42,930 nucleotides of DNA from an uncultured Bacteroides sp. (GTDB lineage Bacteria; Bacteroidota; Bacteroidia; Bacteroidales; Bacteroidaceae). Shown one piece after another: positions 18,945 through 26,270 of the stretch (positions are counted from its first letter, which is position 1; each line of letters opens with the position of its first letter). Where the stretch lies: assembly GCA_944322345.1 (NCBI GenBank), contig CALUOO010000007.1, forward strand, positions 121,198 through 164,127, in the 5' to 3' direction. The notes under the pieces are model-generated. The model did no database searches and had not been told where the DNA came from. It saw only the letters and a list, made by a program, of their open reading frames with translations. The position numbers and the translations under genes were made by a program.

Positions 18945-18994
18945 GGAAGATGAAGAATCTAAAATAATGCTGATTGAGATTCTCTCTTCCTTTT
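18945..18994 (+). terminator. Terminator- or attenuator-like hairpin between lpxC-fabZ and lpxA
   Basis: GGAAGA (18945-18950) pairs with TCTTCC (18985-18990), and AGAATCT (18954-18960) with AGATTCT (18977-18983). A small internal loop separates the two stems, and TTTTC follows. The structure lies in the 92-bp gap inside the lipid A gene block, so it could attenuate transcription of lpxA and downstream genes, or protect the upstream mRNA end. Confidence 0.5.
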
Positions 18995-19018
18995 CAAACT
19001 CAAAATTAAATACTCAAT

Positions 19019-19786
19019 ATGATAAGTCCTTTAGCGTATATTCATCCGGAAGCAAAAATCGGGGAGAACGTAGAGATAGCACCATTCGTATTTATCGACA
19101 AAAACGTAGTAATTGGTGACAATAACAAGATTATGGCACATGCCAACATATTATATGGTTCACGTATTGGCAATGGAAATACAATTTTTCCGGGAGCCGT
19201 AATTGGAGCCGTGCCGCAGGACTTAAAATTTCGTGGAGAAGAAACAACTGCTGAAATAGGAGACAATAACCTGATTCGTGAAAATGTGACGATCAACCGT
19301 GGTACTGCAGCTAAAGGACGGACTATTGTAGGAAGTAACAACTTATTGATGGAAGGTGTACACGTAGCTCACGATGCACTAATCGGAAGCGGATGTATCA
19401 TTGGAAATTCAACTAAAATGGCCGGTGAAATCATCATTGATGATAATGCTATTGTCAGTGCTAATGTGCTAATGCATCAGTTCTGCCGTGTTGGAGGATA
19501 TGTAATGATTCAAGGCGGATGCCGTTTCAGTAAAGACATTCCTCCCTACATTATTGCGGGTCGTGAACCTATCGCATTTAGCGGCATCAATATTATTGGA
19601 CTACGACGTCGTGGATTTGCAAACGAAGTAATTGAAAACATTCACAACGCATATCGTATAATCTATCAGAGTGGTTTAAATACAACAGACGCGTTGAAGA
19701 AAATTGAAGACGAGTTTGAAAAGAGTCCTGAAATCGACTATATCATCAGCTTTATCCGCAATTCTGAACGCGGTATTATAAAATAA
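19019..19786 (+). CDS. lpxA: Acyl-ACP--UDP-N-acetylglucosamine O-acyltransferase
   Basis: LpxA transfers a hydroxyacyl chain from ACP to the 3-OH of UDP-GlcNAc, the first lipid A step. The 255-residue length equals the usual one (about 262 in E. coli). The hexapeptide beta-helix begins at ISPLAYIHPEAKIGENVEIAPFVFI. The catalytic His lies in HVAHDALIG near 117-125, and the substrate-binding turn is GGYVMIQGGCRFSKDIPPY. The C-terminal helical domain follows (RRGFANEVIENIHNAYRIIY). It lies 92 bp after lpxC-fabZ, with a hairpin in between, and 24 bp before the next gene. Confidence 0.96.
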   Translation: MISPLAYIHPEAKIGENVEIAPFVFIDKNVVIGDNNKIMAHANILYGSRIGNGNTIFPGAVIGAVPQDLKFRGEETTAEIGDNNLIRENVTINRGTAAKGRTIVGSNNLLMEGVHVAHDALIGSGCIIGNSTKMAGEIIIDDNAIVSANVLMHQFCRVGGYVMIQGGCRFSKDIPPYIIAGREPIAFSGINIIGLRRRGFANEVIENIHNAYRIIYQSGLNTTDALKKIEDEFEKSPEIDYIISFIRNSERGIIK

Positions 19787-19810
19787 AACAAGTCCTAAAT
19801 AGATATAATT

Positions 19811-20368
19811 ATGATATACAGATTTACAATCATATCTGATGAAGTGGATGATTTTATCAGAGAAATACAGATTGATCCGGAAGCTACCTTCTTTGACTTC
19901 CACGAAGCAATATTGAAATCCGTTGGTTATACAAACGATCAAATGACCTCTTTCTTCATCTGTGATGATGATTGGGAAAAAGAGAAAGAAGTCACATTGG
20001 AAGAAATGGACGATAATCCGGAAATGGACAGTTGGATTATGAAAGATACAACTATCAGTGAATTGGTAGAAGAAGAAAAGCAAAAATTGCTTTACGTGTT
20101 CGACTATATGACCGAACGTTGTTTCTTCATCGAACTGACTGAGATTATTACCGGACAAGATATGAAAGGTGCTAAATGTACTAAGAAATCTGGTGAAGCT
20201 CCTAAACAGACCATTGATTTTGAAGAAATGGAAGCCAAGAATAGTGCCAATCTTGATTTAGATGAAAATTTCTATGGAGATCAGGATTTCGATATGGAAG
20301 ACTTTGATCAAGATGGTTTCGATATGGGTGGTGGAATGAGCAACCCATACGACGAGGACAAATACTAA
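19811..20368 (+). CDS. pRiA4b ORF-3-type protein with acidic tail
   Basis: A 185-residue soluble protein. The N-terminal part (YRFTIISDEVDDFIREIQIDP, then TFFDFHEAILKSVGY) is the start of the plasmid pRiA4b ORF-3-like fold, also found in IS1096 TnpR-like proteins; here no mobile element is visible. The C terminus is highly acidic with Asp/Gly/Met-rich sequence (FDMEDFDQDGFDMGGGMSNP), and CTKK/ETMK-type metal motifs are absent. Function is unknown. It sits between lpxA (24 bp) and miaA (23 bp) on the same strand and is probably co-transcribed, an arrangement I recall for Bacteroidetes. Confidence 0.72.
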   Translation: MIYRFTIISDEVDDFIREIQIDPEATFFDFHEAILKSVGYTNDQMTSFFICDDDWEKEKEVTLEEMDDNPEMDSWIMKDTTISELVEEEKQKLLYVFDYMTERCFFIELTEIITGQDMKGAKCTKKSGEAPKQTIDFEEMEAKNSANLDLDENFYGDQDFDMEDFDQDGFDMGGGMSNPYDEDKY

Positions 20369-20391
20369 ACATATAACGACTCTGCCAACTC

Positions 20392-21297
20392 ATGCCCACT
20401 TTAATCGTTCTAATAGGCCCTACCGGCGTAGGAAAAACGGAATTGAGCCTGCGGTTGGCAGAGTTTTTTCATACTCACATTGTTTCGGCTGATTCAAGGC
20501 AGCTTTATGCCGAATTAAAAATAGGAACAGCCGCTCCGACTCCTGCCCAGTTGCAACGTGTGCCTCATCATCTGGTAGGTACACTACACCTTACAGACTA
20601 TTACAGTGCAGCCCAATACGAACAGGACGCAATGAATATTCTGACCGATTTGTTTACAAAGAATCAGGTAGTAATTCTCACAGGAGGTTCTATGATGTAT
20701 GTGGATGCTATCTGTAAAGGTATTGACGACATTCCTACCGTAGATATAGAGACACGCCAACTGATGCTACGAAAATATGAAGAAGAAGGGCTTGAACAGC
20801 TTTGTTCGGAATTGCGTCTACTCGACCCAGAATATTACCGGATTGTAGACCTGAAAAATCCCAAACGGGTGATTCATGCTTTGGAAATCTGCTACATGAC
20901 GGGTAAGACATACACTTCTTTCCGCACTCAGCAAAAGAAACAACGCCCTTTCCGTATTCTGAAAATAGGTTTGACACGTGAACGCGAAGAACTATACGAA
21001 CGAATTAACCACCGCGTAGACGAAATGATGGAAGAAGGACTACTTGACGAAGTACGCTCCGTACTCCCCTACCGTCATCTCAATTCGCTCAACACCGTAG
21101 GATACAAAGAACTTTTCAAGTTCTTAGACGGGGAATGGGAATTACCTTTTGCCATCGAAAAGATAAAACAGAATTCACGTATCTACTCCCGCAAACAAAT
21201 GACTTGGTTCAAACGCGATAACGAAATCCGTTGGTTCCACCCCGAACAAGAAACGGAGATACTAGCGTACCTCCGTCAAGAATGTTCGACTGAATAA
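20392..21297 (+). CDS. miaA: tRNA dimethylallyltransferase
   Basis: MiaA transfers dimethylallyl from DMAPP to A37 of tRNAs reading U-starting codons. The 301-residue protein has the P-loop GPTGVGKTE at 9-17, [16 protein letters not shown] near 32-47 (the tRNA and DMAPP-site Asp-Ser-Arg), and [17 protein letters not shown] near 98-114. The insertion domain and the C-terminal [18 protein letters not shown] (tRNA contact) are in place. It ends 13 bp before the convergent M56 gene, with no clear terminator between them. Confidence 0.95.
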   Translation: MPTLIVLIGPTGVGKTELSLRLAEFFHTHIVSADSRQLYAELKIGTAAPTPAQLQRVPHHLVGTLHLTDYYSAAQYEQDAMNILTDLFTKNQVVILTGGSMMYVDAICKGIDDIPTVDIETRQLMLRKYEEEGLEQLCSELRLLDPEYYRIVDLKNPKRVIHALEICYMTGKTYTSFRTQQKKQRPFRILKIGLTREREELYERINHRVDEMMEEGLLDEVRSVLPYRHLNSLNTVGYKELFKFLDGEWELPFAIEKIKQNSRIYSRKQMTWFKRDNEIRWFHPEQETEILAYLRQECSTE

Positions 21298-21310
21298 ATA
21301 ATTTCTCAAT

Positions 21311-23458
21311 TCAAATAGCAGAACTTTCTTTCCGCTGTTTCTCCTTGAGTTTTTTATATTCTTTATCACTTAGGGTAGTAATAATAACAACCCCATTTTT
21401 CCCTTTCTCCCCATACGAAGCAAGATCCTCATCTTTCCTTAACACCTTAACAGATTTGATTCTTTCTACATCAAGCTTTTGAAATACGTCTTTAGGAGCC
21501 TCTTTACCATCAACAATAATAAGTGCTTTAGGAGAATTTAAATAAGCTTTTCTTGATTCCAAATCCCGTTTCTTTTGAGAAAGTTTCAATAGCTCTGGTG
21601 CAGGACTCTTGATTCCCGGTAAAGATTTATTCACTCCATTCTGATTGTCACGAAACGATTTGCTCGACTTGGTTTCTACTAAAACAACCCCATTCTTTCC
21701 CTCCTCACCGTAGAAAGATACAGCCTCTTTTTCTTTCATGACCACAATCGTACGAATCTTGTCCGCATCAATCTTTTCATATTCGCTCCAAGAAACTTTC
21801 TTACCATCCACCAAAGTCAAAGGATTTTTCCCTTCAGAAAACTCACGTGAAATATCTTTAATGTCACCTTTTTCCTGTTTCCGCTTTTCTTGACGAGCTT
21901 TATATTCCTCGTCATCAAACAAGTCAACCACCAGCACAGTTGACTTTCCATGCATATTCATTGCAGGTTTATCCTTTATAATGGAGAAAGATTTAATCCT
22001 ATGTACATCAATCTTAGCCAACTCGCTCACAGCAGATACCTTACCATCTACAATGAGTAAGGTATCTCCTTGCTCTCCGGTTCCTTGACGGGACACTTCC
22101 GATTGTCCCTTTTTCACAGCTACCGAAGCTTTGGCTTGCATCATTTTCTTAGACATTCCTACTCCAAACTTTTTGCTAGTAGGCTTCAGTTCTATAAAAA
22201 TAACCCCATTTTTTCCCTTCTCACCATATAGCTGTGTAGCACTTTTTTCTTTCAATACCGAGAAACTTTCAATATCCTCCACATCCAACTCAGAGATCGG
22301 GTCATCCCCTGCCACTTCTATTCCATTGATAATCACCAACGGTTTAGAAGATAATGAATCGGACTTTCCATCGTTTAAACTCCGAATCCAAAATGTTTCC
22401 ACGTTATCTTTTTGTGATTGCAGGCTATCCTTTACAGCTACTTCATTACCTATCGCTATAAAATCTCCATTTACTATATCTGCACTTGTTTCTTCGCTCC
22501 TATCTCCTATAGCAGACAATACATCACTTACTTGAACAGAAGATAACTTTTCCATCTGTTCCGATACCTCCGGACGGGCAAAAGCCGACATTGCCACTGC
22601 TGCCAACGGAAACACATACAGATACTTCCAGCGTTTCCATGGATTCGATTTTCTTTTCAACATCATGTCAATACGTTTTTTAAGTTTACCATTATTCAGA
22701 TTGTCGACCACTGGATACAACCGTCTGTCAACAGCCTTTTTTATCAATAACAACTGATACTCTTTCATTTCTATTTTCCCGCCACTAATGACAGCCTCAT
22801 CGGCTTCGAACTCATGAACCATTTGCAGTTCACGTTTCAAACGCCACGCAACAGGATTGAACCATTGAAACAGTAAATATAAATCAGCAAGCAACAGATC
22901 GATAGAATGGAAATTACGGATATGAGCCATCTCATGAAGCATAATCTCCCTGCCATCAGTTTCCCAATCTGCACGGCTCATTACAATATATCGCATCCAA
23001 CTGAAAGGAGCTATTGCCTTATCATGCACAATCAGTGTAACTCCCTGAAAGTGCCTTTCTCTTCTACCCGAACCAATCAGCCACCCGACATAAATGAGTG
23101 AATAGACATAACGACAGGTGAATATGAAAATTCCTATTAAATAGACTAACTGCACAATTATTATCCACCACATAAAGGATACGGATGAAGACTGCTCCAT
23201 ATCTATTGACGCAATTACAGAAGTGGGCAACATTTCGACGTATGATTGCTCCATCTCCACAGGAAGACAAAGTTGTTCTTCCGGTAATGTAATTTCAAAT
23301 TCCATCAACGGAATCAAGACCGACAAGACCAGCAATCCAACCAATGCTAACCTCTTGAAACGATGAAATGTCTCTTTAGCCAGCAACAAGCGGTATCCTC
23401 CATAGAATAATGACAGACAGATAGCCGACTGCAATGCAAAAATTTCCAACATGCCCAT
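21311..23458 (-). CDS. M56 (BlaR1-type) membrane metalloprotease with four plug-like modules
   Basis: A 715-residue protein. Four hydrophobic segments (about 6-25, 36-52, 95-116 and 279-294) frame a cytoplasmic zinc-protease domain. HEMAH is at 175-179 and HEFEAD at 215-220 supplies the third ligand region, as in BlaR1/MecR1. After the last helix come about 420 extracytoplasmic residues with four modules resembling the TonB-receptor plug start: about 373-425, 467-515, 547-597 and 646-695. Each reads roughly 'LIIVDGK ... I.S..VLK...A..YGEKGKNGV'; module 2 lacks the YGEKG turn. By analogy it senses an outside event and cleaves the BlaI repressor. The start ATG has AGGAAA 6 bases upstream. It is the last gene of the M56 operon, 18 bp after the short module protein. 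Confidence 0.82.
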   Translation of the reverse strand: MGMLEIFALQSAICLSLFYGGYRLLLAKETFHRFKRLALVGLLVLSVLIPLMEFEITLPEEQLCLPVEMEQSYVEMLPTSVIASIDMEQSSSVSFMWWIIIVQLVYLIGIFIFTCRYVYSLIYVGWLIGSGRRERHFQGVTLIVHDKAIAPFSWMRYIVMSRADWETDGREIMLHEMAHIRNFHSIDLLLADLYLLFQWFNPVAWRLKRELQMVHEFEADEAVISGGKIEMKEYQLLLIKKAVDRRLYPVVDNLNNGKLKKRIDMMLKRKSNPWKRWKYLYVFPLAAVAMSAFARPEVSEQMEKLSSVQVSDVLSAIGDRSEETSADIVNGDFIAIGNEVAVKDSLQSQKDNVETFWIRSLNDGKSDSLSSKPLVIINGIEVAGDDPISELDVEDIESFSVLKEKSATQLYGEKGKNGVIFIELKPTSKKFGVGMSKKMMQAKASVAVKKGQSEVSRQGTGEQGDTLLIVDGKVSAVSELAKIDVHRIKSFSIIKDKPAMNMHGKSTVLVVDLFDDEEYKARQEKRKQEKGDIKDISREFSEGKNPLTLVDGKKVSWSEYEKIDADKIRTIVVMKEKEAVSFYGEEGKNGVVLVETKSSKSFRDNQNGVNKSLPGIKSPAPELLKLSQKKRDLESRKAYLNSPKALIIVDGKEAPKDVFQKLDVERIKSVKVLRKDEDLASYGEKGKNGVVIITTLSDKEYKKLKEKQRKESSAI

Positions 23459-23476
23459 TGTATATTTCCTGTGCTA

Positions 23477-24157
23477 TTATTTCTTTTCCGAATGCAAATC
23501 CATAATGATAACTCCATTCCGTCCTTTCTCGCCAAACATTTCTATTGCTTTCCTCCCCTTCAGGACAGTGAAATTTTTTATATTCCTAACCGGAATATTC
23601 TCCAGCAAAATATCTCCCTTCGTCTCTTTACCATTAATAATCATCAAGGTTTTGCCATCGTTATTCAATTCCAAAGCACCGTTTCTTTCTGAGAAAGACA
23701 TTGCTTTCCTATATGAAATAGTATCATTCAACGAACGCAACTTTAGAAGTAAAACGCCGTTCTTAGCCTTTTCACCATAAATTCCGACGGCATCCTCACC
23801 TTTCATAGTAGAATAAGACTTGATTCTTCCTGCCTCATTGACCATATTAAAATACTCCATACCAGCCTCTTCTCCATCAATCAATATCAATGGTTCCCCC
23901 GTATTGTCATACAAACGGAACCTTTTCACGACCATTTTCTTTATGCCACTTTCTGATGATTCATGGGGAACAATCACAGCCTTCACAACATAATCACAAA
24001 CTAAAGGATCTAAAGACCAATATCCCACGATGGAATCTTTTGAAGAGACGTTTGCCAAGATTGAACTATTCCGTGCTGGTAATGACACTGAAACGAGTAA
24101 AAGTACACATAGCAATGTCGGACACATCCATAAATCTATTTTTTTATTCGCCCTCAT
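23477..24157 (-). CDS. Exported protein made of two plug-like modules
   Basis: A 226-residue protein with a signal peptide or anchor at about residues 8-27, and no protease domain. Two modules follow, at about 89-139 (LILIDGEEAG ... IYGEKAKNGVLLL) and 170-221 (LMIINGKETK ... MFGEKGRNGVIIM). They match the modules of the neighbouring M56 proteins. The ATG at 24155-24157 is preferred; a TTG start 9 codons earlier would overlap the upstream M56 stop. It lies 20 bp after that stop, so it is co-transcribed. It may be a ligand, decoy or partner for the M56 sensors. Plain recognition of a family beyond the plug-like module is not possible. Confidence 0.65.
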   Translation of the reverse strand: MRANKKIDLWMCPTLLCVLLLVSVSLPARNSSILANVSSKDSIVGYWSLDPLVCDYVVKAVIVPHESSESGIKKMVVKRFRLYDNTGEPLILIDGEEAGMEYFNMVNEAGRIKSYSTMKGEDAVGIYGEKAKNGVLLLKLRSLNDTISYRKAMSFSERNGALELNNDGKTLMIINGKETKGDILLENIPVRNIKNFTVLKGRKAIEMFGEKGRNGVIIMDLHSEKK

Positions 24158-24177
24158 AATAGATTTGTTTACTGTTA

Positions 24178-26241
24178 TTACCAAAGATTTCCTAACCGCA
24201 ATTTATGCTCTTTTTTCTTTAATACTATCTCCAAATCGCGTACTTCCTTCACTTTCATTACCATCGGTTCCATCTCCGCATAATCAGCAGAAACAGTAAG
24301 AGTACCTCCCCATTTCGGGACATTAATACGAAAACATCCATTCTCGTCAGTAGAAGTACCATCACTATATTCTTTTGTACGGACATATGCATTCGGGACA
24401 GGATTTCCAAGTTCATCTTTCACCACCCCTTTTATAGTATTCAACAAATAATAGCTGCCCATTGTAGAAACACGCAATTCTACGTCACCATTAGTCACAC
24501 CTCGACTCCATGAGGCAACAGAATCGGCAGGCGTCTCTTTCATATGAGCGACAAATTCATCCAATGACATTTCCCGATAATTAAACCAGCAGCTCACTAT
24601 ATGCTGAGTATCTTCCCACCACCCATCACGGGCATAATAATCATAAGCATTTCCCTTTTTTCTCTCCTTTTCCTGCTCTTGTACAGCCAATATCTGATTT
24701 TCGGGAGTAATATTTATCTTGCATACATGTCCTGTAGATGTAAAAGTAATGCCTCTAATCTGCAAAGCATCTTCCATAGCGCCAGATGCCTCTTTTCCAT
24801 TTACATACACAATCCGCTTTCGTGATTGAGAAGGATAAGTCATAATCAGAGTGCTATCACCACCATGCTTGCGTACATATCTCAACGACTGCTCATTCTT
24901 CTCTTTAAAATAATCGCCCCATCCTTTCAGACTATCCAGTTGATACTTAGTGTACAGTTTTACATTAATTACTCCATTCACATGTTCCTCAGATTTTTCA
25001 CTTCGGGAAATACTTTTTATAAATTCCGGGTTCAAACGACTTAATACGATATAATCCTGTTCCTTTCCGTCTACAACCAACAGTGGTTCTTTTCCCTGTG
25101 TCACTCCTTTCACACGGATACTTTTTCCCCACAATTCCTCCACTTGAACAGTATCGGGTTTCACAGTCACAACTTTGTTTTTCAGCCAACCTTCTGCCGC
25201 AGCAGTCAAATCTTCCACACTGACAGCAGACAGTTCATTTGCTTTCTCCCCCACCTCCGGACGCGCAAACGCCATCAACACAATGCCGGCAAGCGGCAAC
25301 ATATACAGACACTTCAAACGTGCCCACGGATTTGACTTTCTTTTCAGCATCATATGTATTCGATTCTTAAGTTTATACTCTTTAAAACTGCTTGCCATTG
25401 CATAAAGACGAGTACCGACACTTTTCTTTATCAAAAGCAATTGATAATCACGGGAGTCTACCCCCGAAGCAAGCACCGAAGCATCTGCCTCATACTCATG
25501 AATAGCCCGTAAATCGCGCTTCAACAACCATGCAAACGGATTGAACCACTGGAAGAATACACAAATATCCACAAACAGCAAGTCCAAAGAATGGCAATGG
25601 GAATAGTGCGCCTTCTCGTGAAGCAGAATCTCACGACCGCCCTCTTCCAAATCGCGGCGGGACACCACCACATACTTCAACCAACTGAAAGGAGGAACCT
25701 CACGGTCGTGAACCACCAAAACCATGCCATCCTCCTGCCTATGGAAGCTACCCGAGCGCAACAACATAACCATCCGAAGCAACGAACATATACTATAAAG
25801 CAACAAGAGCAATACACCTGAAAGATAAACCAGCATCACCGCCTCCACCCATGTAAAGGATGTTTCGGTAGAAACGCTCTCTTCGTATTCCCTACCATCG
25901 GTTGCATATACCGGCTTCGCCGACAAGCCTCCTGTAGGATAGGCAGCCGGAAGATTCTCTGCTTCAGCGGCAGACGCCAATCCTGCATCCGTCACCGATT
26001 GGACGACTTCCGGAGACGAAGACAATGCCTGCTCTACACTCATCACTGCCTGATGAACTCTACCGCTGCCCGATGAATTTATCTCTATCAGAGGAAGAAA
26101 AAGAGAAAGAGACAATATCCCCAATAATGTAAACCGGTTAAAACGGTGGAACGTCTCTTTGCTCAACAGCAGACGGTAGAACAAATAGAACAGCGTCAGG
26201 CTAAAAGCAGACTTCAAGATATAGACAAGGAAAAGCCCCAT
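24178..26241 (-). CDS. M56 (BlaR1-type) metalloprotease, second copy, with plug-like and carboxypeptidase-regulatory-like domains
   Basis: A 687-residue protein. Hydrophobic segments lie at about 3-26, 36-53, 131-158 and 308-326, and the protease motif HEKAH is at 208-212 with HEYEAD at about 248-253. Residues up to about 334 match the third M56 protein except for two positions near the N terminus. Beyond that the outside part differs: a plug-like module at about 385-431 (LLVVDGKEQDY ... VNGVINVKLYTK), a weaker one near 477-516 (YVNGKEASG) and a carboxypeptidase-regulatory-like domain at about 603-675 (IKGVVKDELGNPVPNAYV). ATG at 26239-26241 is used; a TTG three codons upstream is less likely. 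It starts 29 bp after the preceding M56 stop. Confidence 0.82.
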   Translation of the reverse strand: MGLFLVYILKSAFSLTLFYLFYRLLLSKETFHRFNRFTLLGILSLSLFLPLIEINSSGSGRVHQAVMSVEQALSSSPEVVQSVTDAGLASAAEAENLPAAYPTGGLSAKPVYATDGREYEESVSTETSFTWVEAVMLVYLSGVLLLLLYSICSLLRMVMLLRSGSFHRQEDGMVLVVHDREVPPFSWLKYVVVSRRDLEEGGREILLHEKAHYSHCHSLDLLFVDICVFFQWFNPFAWLLKRDLRAIHEYEADASVLASGVDSRDYQLLLIKKSVGTRLYAMASSFKEYKLKNRIHMMLKRKSNPWARLKCLYMLPLAGIVLMAFARPEVGEKANELSAVSVEDLTAAAEGWLKNKVVTVKPDTVQVEELWGKSIRVKGVTQGKEPLLVVDGKEQDYIVLSRLNPEFIKSISRSEKSEEHVNGVINVKLYTKYQLDSLKGWGDYFKEKNEQSLRYVRKHGGDSTLIMTYPSQSRKRIVYVNGKEASGAMEDALQIRGITFTSTGHVCKINITPENQILAVQEQEKERKKGNAYDYYARDGWWEDTQHIVSCWFNYREMSLDEFVAHMKETPADSVASWSRGVTNGDVELRVSTMGSYYLLNTIKGVVKDELGNPVPNAYVRTKEYSDGTSTDENGCFRINVPKWGGTLTVSADYAEMEPMVMKVKEVRDLEIVLKKKEHKLRLGNLW
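25241..26175. repeat. 935-bp perfect direct repeat, copy A
   Basis: By line-by-line comparison this block is identical to the one 2081 bp further on (27322-28256). It covers residues from about 22 to 334 of the second M56 protein: loop, protease domain and last helix. At both ends identity stops abruptly: the 5' codons differ at many silent sites, and the sensor parts share no obvious DNA similarity. Confidence 0.92.
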
Positions 26242-26270
26242 AATGTACAACTACCAATTACTCATCCAAC

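Noticed and set aside
19811-20368. Insertion sequence near lpxA, because of the IS1096/pRiA4b-like protein
   Set aside because: No terminal repeats, transposase or target duplication is visible around it.
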